Shown here: positions 43,151 through 51,792 of the stretch, piece by piece | How positions within the stretch are numbered: position 1 is the stretch's first letter | Layout of the letters: every line of letters begins with the position of its first letter | Assembly (NCBI RefSeq): GCF_014650755.1 | Contig: NZ_BMVO01000004.1 | Coordinates: forward strand, 306,287 to 370,286 | Direction: 5' to 3' | Length of the DNA: 64,000 bases | Origin: Streptomyces chryseus | Lineage (GTDB): Bacteria > Actinomycetota > Actinomycetes > Streptomycetales > Streptomycetaceae | Notes under the pieces: generated by a model | Told to the model about the DNA's origin: nothing | The model's input: only the letters and a program-made list of their open reading frames with translations | Database searches by the model: none | Translations under genes and position numbers: made by a program

Positions 43151-43921
43151 TCAGGCGGCGTGGGGGTCGAACGGGATGCCGGACGGCTTGGCCTTCTCCA
43201 GGTGCGCGTTGAAGTTGCCGTCCTTGAGGCCGAACACGGCGCTGCCGAAGTCGGCCTGGACGAGCTTGTCGCGGACACCGGCGGGATAGCCGTTCCACCC
43301 GACCAGCCGGGGGAACTGCCATCCGCCGTAGTGGTTCTCCGGGGGGTCGTCGTTGGAGTTCGCCGGGCGGAAGCAGTGCGTGCTCAGGCCGTCCTTGTGG
43401 TAGACGACCTTGGGGTGCGTCCCGTCCCAGCGGATCCCGCCGCGGCCGTGGATGTTGAAGCTGCCGTGGGCGGAGGTGGAGACGTACTGGGCCTGGTTGT
43501 CCCGCACCCACACCACGACGTGCTCCCAGTCGTGGCGGTGCCCGCCGAGGCCGCTGCCCGCCACGGCCTGGTCCTTCTCGAAGTAGAGCCCGTACATGAT
43601 CGCGCACCAGCCGTTGTTGCACTTGGACCGCGCGTATCCGTTGGTGTTGTCGAGGTCCCAGGAGTCGCGGCACTGGCCGTTGAGGGCGCCGGAGGGGTTG
43701 AGGCCGCCGTTCACCGTCCCGTCGGGCCCTATCGCGGGCGTCGGGTAGCAGCCGTCCGTGTCGTAGTCGAAGGCGGGCTGGAACGTCTGCTCCAGTCCGT
43801 CCGCGCCGGCCGGCAGCGCCGGGGGCGGGGCAGCGAGGGCGCTGCCCGGAAAGGCGATGACCAGCGCCACGGCGCCGGCCAGGACGATCGGAGCCCTGCG
43901 CATCCACGAACTCGACTTCAC
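43151..43921 (-). CDS. NPP1/NLP-family secreted protein (necrosis-inducing-like)
   Basis: The GTG at 43921 has AGGAGG five bases upstream; a longer frame to 43975 is rejected. The 256-residue protein has a signal peptide ending near SALAAP (about residue 30). The family signature GHRHDWEH is at 127-134 and is intact, giving the acidic/His metal pocket used to bind plant glycosylinositol phosphoryl ceramide. Cysteine pairs (C58, C84, C101, C106) resemble type 1 NLPs. In plant pathogens these proteins lyse eudicot membranes; in soil streptomycetes the role is unclear. It is convergent with the exporter gene, 7 bp apart. Confidence 0.88.
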   Translation of the reverse strand: MKSSSWMRRAPIVLAGAVALVIAFPGSALAAPPPALPAGADGLEQTFQPAFDYDTDGCYPTPAIGPDGTVNGGLNPSGALNGQCRDSWDLDNTNGYARSKCNNGWCAIMYGLYFEKDQAVAGSGLGGHRHDWEHVVVWVRDNQAQYVSTSAHGSFNIHGRGGIRWDGTHPKVVYHKDGLSTHCFRPANSNDDPPENHYGGWQFPRLVGWNGYPAGVRDKLVQADFGSAVFGLKDGNFNAHLEKAKPSGIPFDPHAA

Positions 43922-43965
43922 TGCGTCCTCCTGACGGCCGCGACGTCGAGCGCGCGGCCAGATTG

Positions 43966-43982
43966 GCATGCCCATTGCATGC
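43966..43982. promoter_or_regulatory. GCATGC pair upstream of the NLP gene
   Basis: GCATGC-CCATT-GCATGC is an inverted repeat of two palindromes, about 45 bp upstream of the NLP start, in promoter position. The binding factor is unknown. Confidence 0.35.
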
Positions 43983-44103
43983 TTACCGAACCGCGTCGCG
44001 CGGCACGTGTCGAGGGATGACGCGGTGATGAAAAGTCAACCAACGCTTGATGCGCACGACTTGTGCCGTGGGGCCCGCTTCGGTCCGCACGACGAAGACC
44101 GCC

Positions 44104-44139
44104 ACCGGCCCGGTGCGGTGTGAGCCGTACCGGGCCGGT
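44104..44139 (-). terminator. Hairpin after the S8 protease remnant
   Basis: An 11-bp perfect stem (ACCGGCCCGGT with ACCGGGCCGGT) and 14-nt loop start 15 bp after the stop codon on the minus strand. No U-tract. Confidence 0.5.
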
Positions 44140-44154
44140 GCGCGCGGCGTTCCG

Positions 44155-45429
44155 CTACTGCGTCACGCCCACGGCGCGGATGATCTCCTGCCGCACCGAG
44201 CCGCCCCGGTCGTCGGCCGCCGAAGCCCGCAGCGAGATGTACTTCGCGTCGTGCGGCACCCGGACCGAGCCCGCCCAGGCGGCGGGCCTGCCGCGTACGC
44301 CGTCGAGCCCGCCCCTGGTCCAGGTGGCGCCGTCGTCGTAGGAGACCTCCGGCGTGCCGCCGCGGATCTTTTCGGTGCCTTCGGCCTTCTTGACGTACTC
44401 GGAGAAGATCCCGAGCTCCAGCCGCTTGCCCGCCCGCACGTCGCCGGTCAGGCCGGTGTCCACGTCGAAGCAGAGGTTGAGCAGCGGAAGGACGGTGAGC
44501 CGGTCGGCGGGGGTCTCCTTGGAGCGGAACGTCCACTCCGCGTGGCCCCTGGTGGACAGCCGCCAGCGGTCCGGATCCAAGGCGGTGTCGGTGACGACCC
44601 GGTAGCCGCCCGCGTACACCTCGGTGAACCGGGTCATCGAGTCGTCGCTCCACACGTCGCCGAAGCCGGTGTGGTCAGGACCCGAGTCACCCCAGCCCCG
44701 GGTGTTGAACATCAGGTCGTTCCCGCTGCGCTGCTGGCCCCAGCCGAGGCCGGTGCCGAGCCACGGGTGCAGGACGGGCTTGAACCAGTTCAGCTCTGAG
44801 CGGGCGCCGCCCCGGTAGACGGGGGTGCCGCTGCGCTGCTCGATCGCACCGGGACCGTTGGTGACCGACTCGTGCCAGCGCTGGCCGGGGCCGGTGCTGA
44901 CGTAGTCGGTGCGTTCGGCCGGGAACGCGACCTTCTCCTGGAAGCCGAACCCGACGGGGAAGGTGCCGGTGATCGAGTAGCGGAAGTCGCTGCCGTCGGC
45001 CGCCTTCGCGGCGTGGAACTTCGTGTCCAGGACGGCCAGTTCGCGCTGTCCGGGCCGGTACGTCAGGTCCTCGTCCGGCACCGCCCCCGGGTGGCCCTCG
45101 GACAGGTCGTACGCGTGCCGAACCACCCCATCAGCCTGCCCGGCTCGTCGTCCGTGACGAACAGGGCCTCGGCGCCCGCGTCCACGATGCCCAGACGCCG
45201 GTTCCGTGACGCTCTTCCTGCCGCCGCCGAGATCGGCGACGGTCACCTTGTCGCCGGTGATCAGGGTGACCGTGTGCGCGCCTCGGGCGACCGCGGACGG
45301 ATGTCTCTCGGCGGCGTCACGTCCGGCGCCGCCCGTACCACCGGCGGCGGCCTGCGCGGTGGGAAGCAGCACGAGCGAGAGACCGGCCGCCACCATCCGG
45401 GCTCCGCGTCTCGCGGGAGCTCTCGTCAT
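44155..45429 (-). pseudogene. Internally deleted and frameshifted S8 (subtilisin-like) peptidase
   Basis: A good start (ATG 45429, GAGGAG six bases upstream) leads into a signal peptide and the propeptide opening HTVTLITGDKVTVADLGGG typical of large (over 1,000 residues) Streptomyces S8 peptidases. At about residue 75 the frame shifts: residues 76-104 are Arg-rich nonsense, while another frame there reads DAGAEALFVTDDEPGRLMGW, part of the PA-like region. From about residue 105 the C-terminal region resumes (GHPGAVPDEDLTYRPGQ, AERTDYVSTGPG, GRWHESV-like) to the stop. The whole catalytic domain with Asp, His and Ser is missing. The 424-residue frame is continuous only by chance; no protease activity is possible. 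Confidence 0.75.
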
Positions 45430-45679
45430 CTGTCGCTCCTCGTACGCCCGGTGCAAGGGGTCTCCGGGTGCGGCGAAGAGTCTCGGGGGTGACAAGTTGC
45501 TTGAGGACACCATCACTTGGCGGGTAGCCGACATGGCGGCGACCCGCCAGTACCGCCGTTACGGACAAATCACGGAACCGTCGCATTGCCGCGCATGATG
45601 GCAGTGGGGCAGGTGTGCGCGCGGCTGCAATGCCGCCGCGCCGACGGCGGAACGCGGCCCTCGTTGCTCCGACCCCGGG

Positions 45680-46645
45680 TCAGCGCACCCTACCGCGCGG
45701 TTTCAGGGTCACCGGGGGGAGTTCGGGGGCGGAAAGGCGGTCGCCTGCGTAGCCGTGGACCTCGCCGAAGCGGATCCCTTCCATCCAGTCCGCCCGCGCC
45801 CGCTCGATCTCCTCGTGGGAACGCCCGATGAAGTTCCACCACATGACCAGTTCCTCCGCGAAGGGCTCGCCCCCGAGGAGCATCAGGCCGGCGTCGGACT
45901 CGGCGCGCAGCGGCAGTTCCGTGCGGCCGCAGCCCAGGTAGAGCATCGAGCCCGGGAGTACGGGGACGCCGTCCACATGCGCTTCGCCGGACATGGACAG
46001 GACGGCGTACTCGAAGTCGGGGTCGAGAGGCAGGCGGGTCTCGGTGCCGCGCGCCAGCGCGAGGTCGGCGCCGACGATCGGCGTGTACGTCGTACCGGGC
46101 GACGCGGCGCCGTCGAGGGAGCCGAGGAGGACGGTCGCGGTAAGGCCGGGCGCCGTGACGGCGGGGAGCCGCGCGTGGTGCTGGAAGTGCGGCTCGATGT
46201 CGCGGTGGCCCTCGGGCAGCGCGACCCACAGCTGGGCGCCGTGCAGCAGGCGCGCGTGGGGTCGCGGGCTCTCCTCCGAGTGGCTGATGGCCCGGCCCGA
46301 GGTCATCAGGCCGAGCTCGCGCGGGCGGATCGTCTGGAGACTGCCGAGGCTGTCCCGGTGCAGGACTTCGCCCTCGTGCAGCCAGCTGACGGTCTGAAGA
46401 CCGAAGTGCGGGTGCGGCGCGACCTGCATGCCGGGCTCGTCGGCGATGTCGTCGGGCCCGTAGTGGTCGACGAAACACCAGGCGCCGATCATGCGGCGGC
46501 CGAGGTTCGGCAGCAGCCTGCGCACCCGGGTGGACTCGCCGAGCCGGACCTCGCGGGCGGTGAGGAGTTCACGCACCGGCTCGGCCACGACGAAGCCGCG
46601 GCCGCCGCAGACGGACGGCACCGCCTGGCGCTCGAGATTGCTCAT
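45680..46645 (-). CDS. Pirin-family cupin protein
   Basis: The 321-residue protein has the bicupin layout of pirins. The metal-binding motif APHPHFGLQTVSWLHEGEVLHRDSLG and the following ISHSEES give the three His and one Glu ligands seen in human pirin and E. coli YhhW. Pirins are non-haem iron proteins; bacterial members may act as quercetin dioxygenases or interact with metabolic enzymes. The start at ATG 46645 has no strong ribosome site. It is monocistronic and divergent from the phosphatase at 46870. Confidence 0.9.
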   Translation of the reverse strand: MSNLERQAVPSVCGGRGFVVAEPVRELLTAREVRLGESTRVRRLLPNLGRRMIGAWCFVDHYGPDDIADEPGMQVAPHPHFGLQTVSWLHEGEVLHRDSLGSLQTIRPRELGLMTSGRAISHSEESPRPHARLLHGAQLWVALPEGHRDIEPHFQHHARLPAVTAPGLTATVLLGSLDGAASPGTTYTPIVGADLALARGTETRLPLDPDFEYAVLSMSGEAHVDGVPVLPGSMLYLGCGRTELPLRAESDAGLMLLGGEPFAEELVMWWNFIGRSHEEIERARADWMEGIRFGEVHGYAGDRLSAPELPPVTLKPRGRVR

Positions 46646-46869
46646 GCGCTCAACGTACTCGCTCGCCCGGCTCGTCCCGTGCGGCTCAGGAGAACCGTTG
46701 CGTACCCGCCCGGGCTACGGCCTCCCCCCGGGATCGACGGAACCGGGCGTGCGGCCGGGGGATGCTCGCTGAGCGGAAGTGGCGTCCTGGAAATACGATG
46801 GGGCGTGCCGCTGCGCGCGGTTTCCGGCAGTGGTTCGCGAGCATGAGCCCATGAATCTCGGAGCGGTCC

Positions 46870-47700
46870 ATGACCCGGCGTCGCCCCACGAGCGCCGACG
46901 ACCTGCTGACCCGGCTCGGGCGGCTCACGGCGCAGGTCCGTACCGGCACAGAGCTGCAACAGGCACGGGTCGAACTGGCCGAGGCCCTTCAGCGCGAGAT
47001 GCTGCCGGCGGAGCTGCCCTCCGTACCGGGGCTGCGGGTCGCGGCCCGCTACTCGCCCGCGCGCCACGGCCTGGACATCGGCGGCGACTGGTACGACGCG
47101 TTCCCGCTCCCCGACGGTTCGCTGGCGTTCTGCATCGGCGACGTACAGGGCCACGACGTGGAAGCGGCCGCTTTCATGGGGCAGGTGCGGATCGGCCTGC
47201 GCGCGGTGGCCGTGTCGGCCGCCGATCCCGGGGAGGTGCTCCGCCGGGCGAACGAGCTGCTGCTGTCGGTGGACAGCAGCCTCTTCGCGACCTGTACGTT
47301 CCTGCGCTTCGACCCGGCCACCCAGGAGCTGGAGAGCGCCCGCGCCGGTCATGTGCCCATCGTCTGGGCCTCGGCCGACGGCCGGTGCGGGATCGCCGAG
47401 GACGACGGCGGACTGCCGCTCGGTCTGATGCTCGGCGAGGAGTACCCGGTCGCCCGGCGCCGGATGACCCAGCCGGGGTCCTTCGTGCTGGTCACGGATG
47501 GTGTGGTCGAGGGGCCGTCGTTTCCGATAGAGGCCGGTCTGGAGCAGGTGGCCGGCCTGGTCTCCGCCGGGTGCTGCGGCGATCCCGACGTGCTGGCCGC
47601 CGAGGTGATGAAGGTGGCGGACTCCACCGGCCACGCGGACGACGCGGCGGTGCTCGTCCTGACGTACGACGGACCACCGCCGGCGGAGCGGCCCGGGTGA
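46870..47700 (+). CDS. Soluble PP2C/SpoIIE phosphatase
   Basis: The ATG at 46870 (GGAG six bases upstream) opens a 276-residue protein. A short N-terminal coiled helix (LTRLGRLTAQVRTGTELQQARVELAEAL in pieces) leads into the SpoIIE domain with Asp73 in GGDWYD, Asp91 in GDVQGHDVEAAAFMG, VTDGVVEGP and HADDAAVLVL. No sensor domain is present. The next gene encodes a MASE1 membrane sensor without an output domain, and an RsbW-like kinase lies 1.5 kb further, so this phosphatase may take its signal in trans. Target: probably a STAS anti-anti-sigma factor encoded elsewhere. Confidence 0.88.
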   Translation: MTRRRPTSADDLLTRLGRLTAQVRTGTELQQARVELAEALQREMLPAELPSVPGLRVAARYSPARHGLDIGGDWYDAFPLPDGSLAFCIGDVQGHDVEAAAFMGQVRIGLRAVAVSAADPGEVLRRANELLLSVDSSLFATCTFLRFDPATQELESARAGHVPIVWASADGRCGIAEDDGGLPLGLMLGEEYPVARRRMTQPGSFVLVTDGVVEGPSFPIEAGLEQVAGLVSAGCCGDPDVLAAEVMKVADSTGHADDAAVLVLTYDGPPPAERPG

Positions 47701-47769
47701 GGTGGGCGCCCCGGCGGGGCGTGTCACGGCCGGCGTCACGGCCGGGTGCGTTGTCTGATGGCTGGTGTG

Positions 47770-48762
47770 ATGCGCACCGAGGAGATCCGACGCGTGTCCG
47801 GAGTCGTTCTTCGGATTCTCGGCGTGGCCGTGGCGTACTTCGCGGCCGGGCAGATCGGTCTCCTGGAGCAGGTGACCGTCGAGGGCTCCGTCGTCACGCC
47901 CCTGTGGCCGCCCACCGGGATCGCCCTCAGTTGCCTGCTCCAGATGGGGCTGCGGATCTGGCCGGGGATCGCGCTGGGCACCCTCCTCGTGGTGCTGTCG
48001 CTCACCTCGTTCCGCCCCGCCGAGATCGCCATCATGGCGGGCAACACGCTGGCTCCGGTGTGCGCGTACCTGATGCTGCGCCGCGTGGGATATCACGTCG
48101 AGCTGAACCGGCTGCGGGACGGGGTGGCGCTGGTCTTCCTGGGCGCGCTGGGCGGGATGCTGATCAGCGCCACCGTGGGCTGCGGCACGCTGGTCCTCAC
48201 CGGCAATCTGCCGCTCGGCAACTTCTGGCCGGTGTGGGCGGCGTGGTGGGCGGGGGACGCCATGGGCGTGCTCGTGGTGACACCGCTGCTGGTCGTGCTC
48301 CGGCGGTTCCGGCTGCCGCGCGACACCTCCCGGTGGGCGGAGGCCGCGGCGCTGACGGTGACCGCCGCGGTGGTCGTTCCCCTGGCCACCCGCAGCGAAT
48401 TGTCCCTGCTCTTCCTCACCTTCCCGCTCCTGATCTGGGCGGCCCTGCGCTTCCAGCTGGCGGGGAGCGCGCCCTGCGCGGCGTTCGTGTCCGTCATGGC
48501 GATCTCGTCGGCGATCGACCGCGTCGGACCGTTCGCCGACCACAGCCTCATCGAGGTCATGCTCACCCTCCAGGCCCTCAACGGTTCGGCGGCGCTGACC
48601 GGGCTGCTGCTGGCGGCGATCATCACCGAGCAGCAGACCGTCCGAATGAAGATCGAGCTGGCCTGTCACGAGCTGGCCGAAGTGGTCGAGCGCCTCGCTC
48701 CGGGGGAAGCCGCGCACCGGTTGGGGCCCGGCCTGGGCGAGAGCAGTCGCGCGGCGGACTGA
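47770..48762 (+). CDS. MASE1-domain membrane sensor without output domain
   Basis: About eight membrane helices fill residues 10-290 (LGVAVAYFAAGQIGLLEQV, TPLWPPTGIALSCLLQMG, WPGIALGTLLVV, FWPVWAAWWAGDAMGVLVVTP), the MASE1 signature. Only a short helical tail (EQQTVRMKIELACHELAEVVERL region) follows, whereas MASE1 is normally joined to kinase, GGDEF or phosphatase domains. ATG 47770 is chosen; ATG 47758 and GTG 47746 are in frame and none has a clear ribosome site. It lies 69 bp after the phosphatase gene in the same direction, suggesting a sensor/effector pair made as two chains. Confidence 0.83.
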   Translation: MRTEEIRRVSGVVLRILGVAVAYFAAGQIGLLEQVTVEGSVVTPLWPPTGIALSCLLQMGLRIWPGIALGTLLVVLSLTSFRPAEIAIMAGNTLAPVCAYLMLRRVGYHVELNRLRDGVALVFLGALGGMLISATVGCGTLVLTGNLPLGNFWPVWAAWWAGDAMGVLVVTPLLVVLRRFRLPRDTSRWAEAAALTVTAAVVVPLATRSELSLLFLTFPLLIWAALRFQLAGSAPCAAFVSVMAISSAIDRVGPFADHSLIEVMLTLQALNGSAALTGLLLAAIITEQQTVRMKIELACHELAEVVERLAPGEAAHRLGPGLGESSRAAD

Positions 48763-48853
48763 CCGCACCAACTTCATGGAATGTTCAACCACCGCGCGCT
48801 GTTGGGCATGTCGCACGGCCCCGGTTCCCCGGGGCGCCGACAGGAGGGTCCCG

Positions 48854-49246
48854 ATGACCGCGACGACCGCACGGACGAATCCGAACGACGTCTACTACAG
48901 CCACGGCACCGCCGCCGAACGCTGGGCGCGGGCGCGGCTCTTCTTCGACGCCAAGGAGTACGACAAGGCCGCGCGCGTCCTCACCGGCCTGGTCGACGAG
49001 GTCCCCGAGCAGCTCTCCCCGCGCCTGCTGCTCGCCCGCTCGTACTACCACTCCGCCCAGCTGGGCAAAGCGGAGACCGGGCTGCGCTCCATCGTGGAAC
49101 GCAGCCCGGTCGAGTACTACGCCCAGCTGATGCTGGGCCGCACCTTGGAGCGGCAGGGCCGGGGCAGCGAGGCGGCGCCGCATCTGCGGCTGGCCGCCGC
49201 ACTGTCCGGCGACTTCCCCGGTCGGCCCGCGGACCTCCCGGGCTAG
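48854..49246 (+). CDS. Small TPR-repeat protein
   Basis: The ATG at 48854 has AGGAGG six bases upstream; 130 residues. Three tetratricopeptide-like helical pairs are visible: AERWARARLFFDAKEYDKAARVL, LSPRLLLARSYYHSAQLGKAETGL, and VEYYAQLMLGRTLERQGRGSEAAPHL. TPR proteins are binding scaffolds. Its stop overlaps the stop of the convergent RsbW-like gene in a CTAG shared by both strands. It follows the phosphatase and MASE1 genes by 91 bp and may belong to the same system. Confidence 0.85.
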   Translation: MTATTARTNPNDVYYSHGTAAERWARARLFFDAKEYDKAARVLTGLVDEVPEQLSPRLLLARSYYHSAQLGKAETGLRSIVERSPVEYYAQLMLGRTLERQGRGSEAAPHLRLAAALSGDFPGRPADLPG

Positions 49247-49761
49247 ACGAGCGCGGGAATGGGGACGGGGACGGGGGACGCGGCGGACGGAGCCGGAGCG
49301 GGCGCGGGAGCCGGCTCCGGCTGCCCCTTGGCGTCGCCCACGCCCGGAACGGGCGGGCACGGCACCAGGGGGCTGTTGTGCGCGTCCGCGACGCGCCGCG
49401 TGAACCAGACGACCTTGCCGTCGGCGGTGCCGCAGGTCCCCCAGCTGTCGCACAGCCGGGCCACAGCGGCGAGTCCGCCTCCGCCGGCGGAGGCGAGGCG
49501 TGGCATCGGGGGGCCGTTGTCGGCCACCGAAACCGTGAGATGCCTGCCGGTCCAGCGCAGTTCGACCACACACCGGTTGTCGTCGCCGACATGGCGGTGG
49601 ACATTGTTCAGAAGTTCCTCGACACCCCTGCACACCGGCTGGATGTGCAGCTCGAGACTCCAGTGCCGCAGGTGAGCGGCAACAATGCGCCGGATCTGCG
49701 AGACGCGCTCCGCCGATACGTGCAGTTCGACCGCGTAAAACCGGCCGCTGGGAAGTGTCAT
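49243..49761 (-). CDS. RsbW-like ATP-binding anti-sigma kinase
   Basis: The ATG at 49761 has AAGGAG eight bases upstream; 172 residues. An HATPase_c_2 domain fills about 10-125, with N-box VEELLNNVHRHV, G1 box VADNGPPMP and a glycine-rich GGGGLAAVARLCDSWG region. The last 35 residues are a Pro/Ala tail. Proteins of this class bind SigB-type sigma factors or phosphorylate STAS partners; Streptomyces has dozens. The neighbouring phosphatase, MASE1 and TPR genes are plausible partners, though this gene is on the other strand. Confidence 0.85.
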   Translation of the reverse strand: MTLPSGRFYAVELHVSAERVSQIRRIVAAHLRHWSLELHIQPVCRGVEELLNNVHRHVGDDNRCVVELRWTGRHLTVSVADNGPPMPRLASAGGGGLAAVARLCDSWGTCGTADGKVVWFTRRVADAHNSPLVPCPPVPGVGDAKGQPEPAPAPAPAPSAASPVPVPIPALV

Positions 49762-50053
49762 GGCCGTGGCTCCTTACCGCGAGGCCCACATGCTTCACCT
49801 CGTTGCAGCAACGATCCCCGAACACGAAGAGTGAGCGATAGGCACCAGTGGGTCAGGGACATCGTGACCCCCGGACGAGCGAACCGCAACCGGTGCGGCT
49901 CAAGGCCGGGGCGTCCCGCCCGGGTCCGTATGCCGTACAGCGGTTACGCCGACTGCCCGGGGCCGCCGACTTGCGCGGCGGTGACGGATGGGGTTGGTTC
50001 GAAGAGGGTGTGGACGTGGTTTCTGTCTCCCCTGGGGTTGGGGGTGAACCACC
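49762..50053. promoter_or_regulatory. Divergent control region with two inverted repeats
   Basis: Between the RsbW-like gene and the phosphoribosyltransferase gene lie CGTTGC-A-GCAACG (49801-49813, perfect) and GGGTCA-N9-TGACCC (49850-49870, perfect). Either could be an operator for one of the two divergent genes. Confidence 0.4.
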
Positions 50054-51376
50054 GTGCTGTTCACCGATCGCGCCGACGCGGGACAACGGCTCGCCGTGGC
50101 CCTGCGACACCTGGAAGCCGACGATCCCGTCGTACTGGGCCTGCCGCGCGGCGGAGTTCCGGTGGCCTACGAAGTGGCCAGAACGCTCGGCGCCCCCCTC
50201 GACGTGGTCGTCGTACGCAAACTCGGCGTCCCCTACCACCGCGAGCTGGGGTTCGGCGCCATCGGCGAGGGCGGGGCGCGGGTCATCAGCGACGACATCG
50301 TCCGCCGCAGCGGGGTCGGGCCGGACGAGGCGGCAGCGGTCGAACGCGCCGAGAAGGCCGAGCTGGACCGGCGGGCGCGGCGGTTCCGTGGCGACCGGCC
50401 CCGGCTGGCGCTGCGGGGGCGGACCGTCGTCGTGGTCGACGACGGGATCGCGACCGGCTCCACGGCGGCCGCCGCGTGCGAGGTCGTACGGGCGCAGGGC
50501 GCGGCCCGCGTGGTGCTCGCGGCCCCGGTGGCCGCGCCCGACGCCGTGGCGCGGCTGAGCAGTCGGGCGGACGACGTCGTGTGCCTGTCCGTTCCGGCCA
50601 TGTTCCGTGCGGTCGGCGAGTGGTACGAGGACTTCACCCAGACCTCCGACGAGGAGGTCGTCGCGCTGCTGGCCCGGGCCGCCGGACCCGCCGGGCGAAC
50701 GGCCGCCCGGGGCGCGGGCGGGGAGACCGCCGAGGAGGTGGAGGTGGCGGTGGAGGCCGACGGCGTCCGGCTCGCCGGGGACCTCACTCTTCCCGGGGGC
50801 GCCGGCGGGGTCGTCGTGTTCGCCCACGGCTCCGGCAGCAGCCGCCGCAGTCCGCGGAACAAGTCGGTGGCGACGGCCCTGAACCGGGCCGGCTTCGGCA
50901 CGCTGCTCCTCGACCTGCTCACCCCCGCCGAGGAAGCCCACCGCGCGAACGTCTTCGACATCGACACCCTCGCCGGACGGCTCGCGGACACCACCCGCTG
51001 GCTGCGGACCCGTACGTCCGCGCCCCTCGGCTACTTCGGGGCGAGCACCGGGGCCGCGGCGGCGCTGCGGGCCGCCGCGGCCTCGGGCACGTCCGCCGGC
51101 ACGGAGATCGGGGCCGTCGTCTCGCGCGGCGGTCGGCCGGACCTGGCCCGGCCCCGGCTGGGCGACGTACGCGCGCCGACACTGCTCGTCGTGGGCGGAC
51201 GGGACACGCTGGTGCTGGATCTCAACCGGCGGGCCCAGGCGGAGTTGCGCTGCGAGAACCACCTCGAAGTGGTCGCCGGCGCCACGCACTTGTTCGAGGA
51301 GCCGGGCGCGCTGGAGCAGGTCGCCGAGCTCGCCCAGGACTGGTTCACCACCCACCTGGGACCGCGCGTCGACTGA
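50054..51376 (+). CDS. Phosphoribosyltransferase fused to alpha/beta-hydrolase
   Basis: The GTG at 50054 follows a G-rich stretch; 440 residues. The N-terminal half (1-215) is a type I phosphoribosyltransferase with VVLGLPRGGVPVAYEVA and the PRPP motif VVVVDDGIATGST. The C-terminal half (about 230-438) is a dienelactone-hydrolase-like fold: VVFAHGSGSSRRSPRN, nucleophile Ser in GYFGASTGAAAAL, acid Asp in VVGGRDTLVL and His in GATHLFEEPG. Both active sites look intact. This fusion recurs in actinobacteria and is of unknown function. The Ser/PRPP combination hints at a base or nucleotide ester as substrate, but that is inference. Confidence 0.87.
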   Translation: MLFTDRADAGQRLAVALRHLEADDPVVLGLPRGGVPVAYEVARTLGAPLDVVVVRKLGVPYHRELGFGAIGEGGARVISDDIVRRSGVGPDEAAAVERAEKAELDRRARRFRGDRPRLALRGRTVVVVDDGIATGSTAAAACEVVRAQGAARVVLAAPVAAPDAVARLSSRADDVVCLSVPAMFRAVGEWYEDFTQTSDEEVVALLARAAGPAGRTAARGAGGETAEEVEVAVEADGVRLAGDLTLPGGAGGVVVFAHGSGSSRRSPRNKSVATALNRAGFGTLLLDLLTPAEEAHRANVFDIDTLAGRLADTTRWLRTRTSAPLGYFGASTGAAAALRAAAASGTSAGTEIGAVVSRGGRPDLARPRLGDVRAPTLLVVGGRDTLVLDLNRRAQAELRCENHLEVVAGATHLFEEPGALEQVAELAQDWFTTHLGPRVD

Positions 51377-51499
51377 GGGTTCCCCCTCAACACCTCTACT
51401 GCTCCTGCCAACTGATTGAGCATCGGATCGTCAGCACCACTCGGCACTCCGTCTCGCGTGCCTCCAGGGCCGCCCGCGTCGGCGGCCCGCGCGAGGGGG
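51377..51499. other. Non-coding spacer
   Basis: No gene seen. It follows the hydrolase fusion and merges into the oxidoreductase remnant. Confidence 0.4.
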
Positions 51500-51654
51500 A
51501 AGCGGGTGAGTGGCGGTGCAGGGTCTCGATCAGGTGAACTCCGCTCGCCCGCACGTCGATCCGCACCTGGCCCTCGGCCGGTACCGGCGCGGGGACCTCC
51601 TCGTAGCGCGGGTCCCGGGCGGGGGCCGAAAGCGCGCAGCTGTATCGCGTGCAT
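51500..51654 (-). pseudogene. N-terminal remnant of a quinone oxidoreductase (MDR) gene
   Basis: A start with AGGAG eight bases upstream (ATG 51654) opens MHAIQLRAFGP, a typical quinone-oxidoreductase N-terminus. A frameshift follows, and another frame continues with RYEEVPAPVPAEGQVRIDVR and ASGVHLIETLHR, the next conserved block of the same family. After about 50 residues similarity ends. The NADPH-binding and substrate domains are absent. Confidence 0.6.
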
Positions 51655-51792
51655 GTCATACGCTCCTGAATCCGTTCGCCGGCGGGGCTGTTGCTGCCGG
51701 GGTCGGGATCACGTGGGACATCAAGCGCGCTTGAGGTCAAGACAACCGCCGGGGTCACCGCCCCGCGCCGACACGCGTACCGGGAGCGAGAC
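51655..51792. other. Spacer between the MDR remnant and the GNAT gene
   Basis: It contains the upstream region of both. A short inverted repeat TCAAGCGCGCTTGA is at 51721-51734. Confidence 0.5.
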
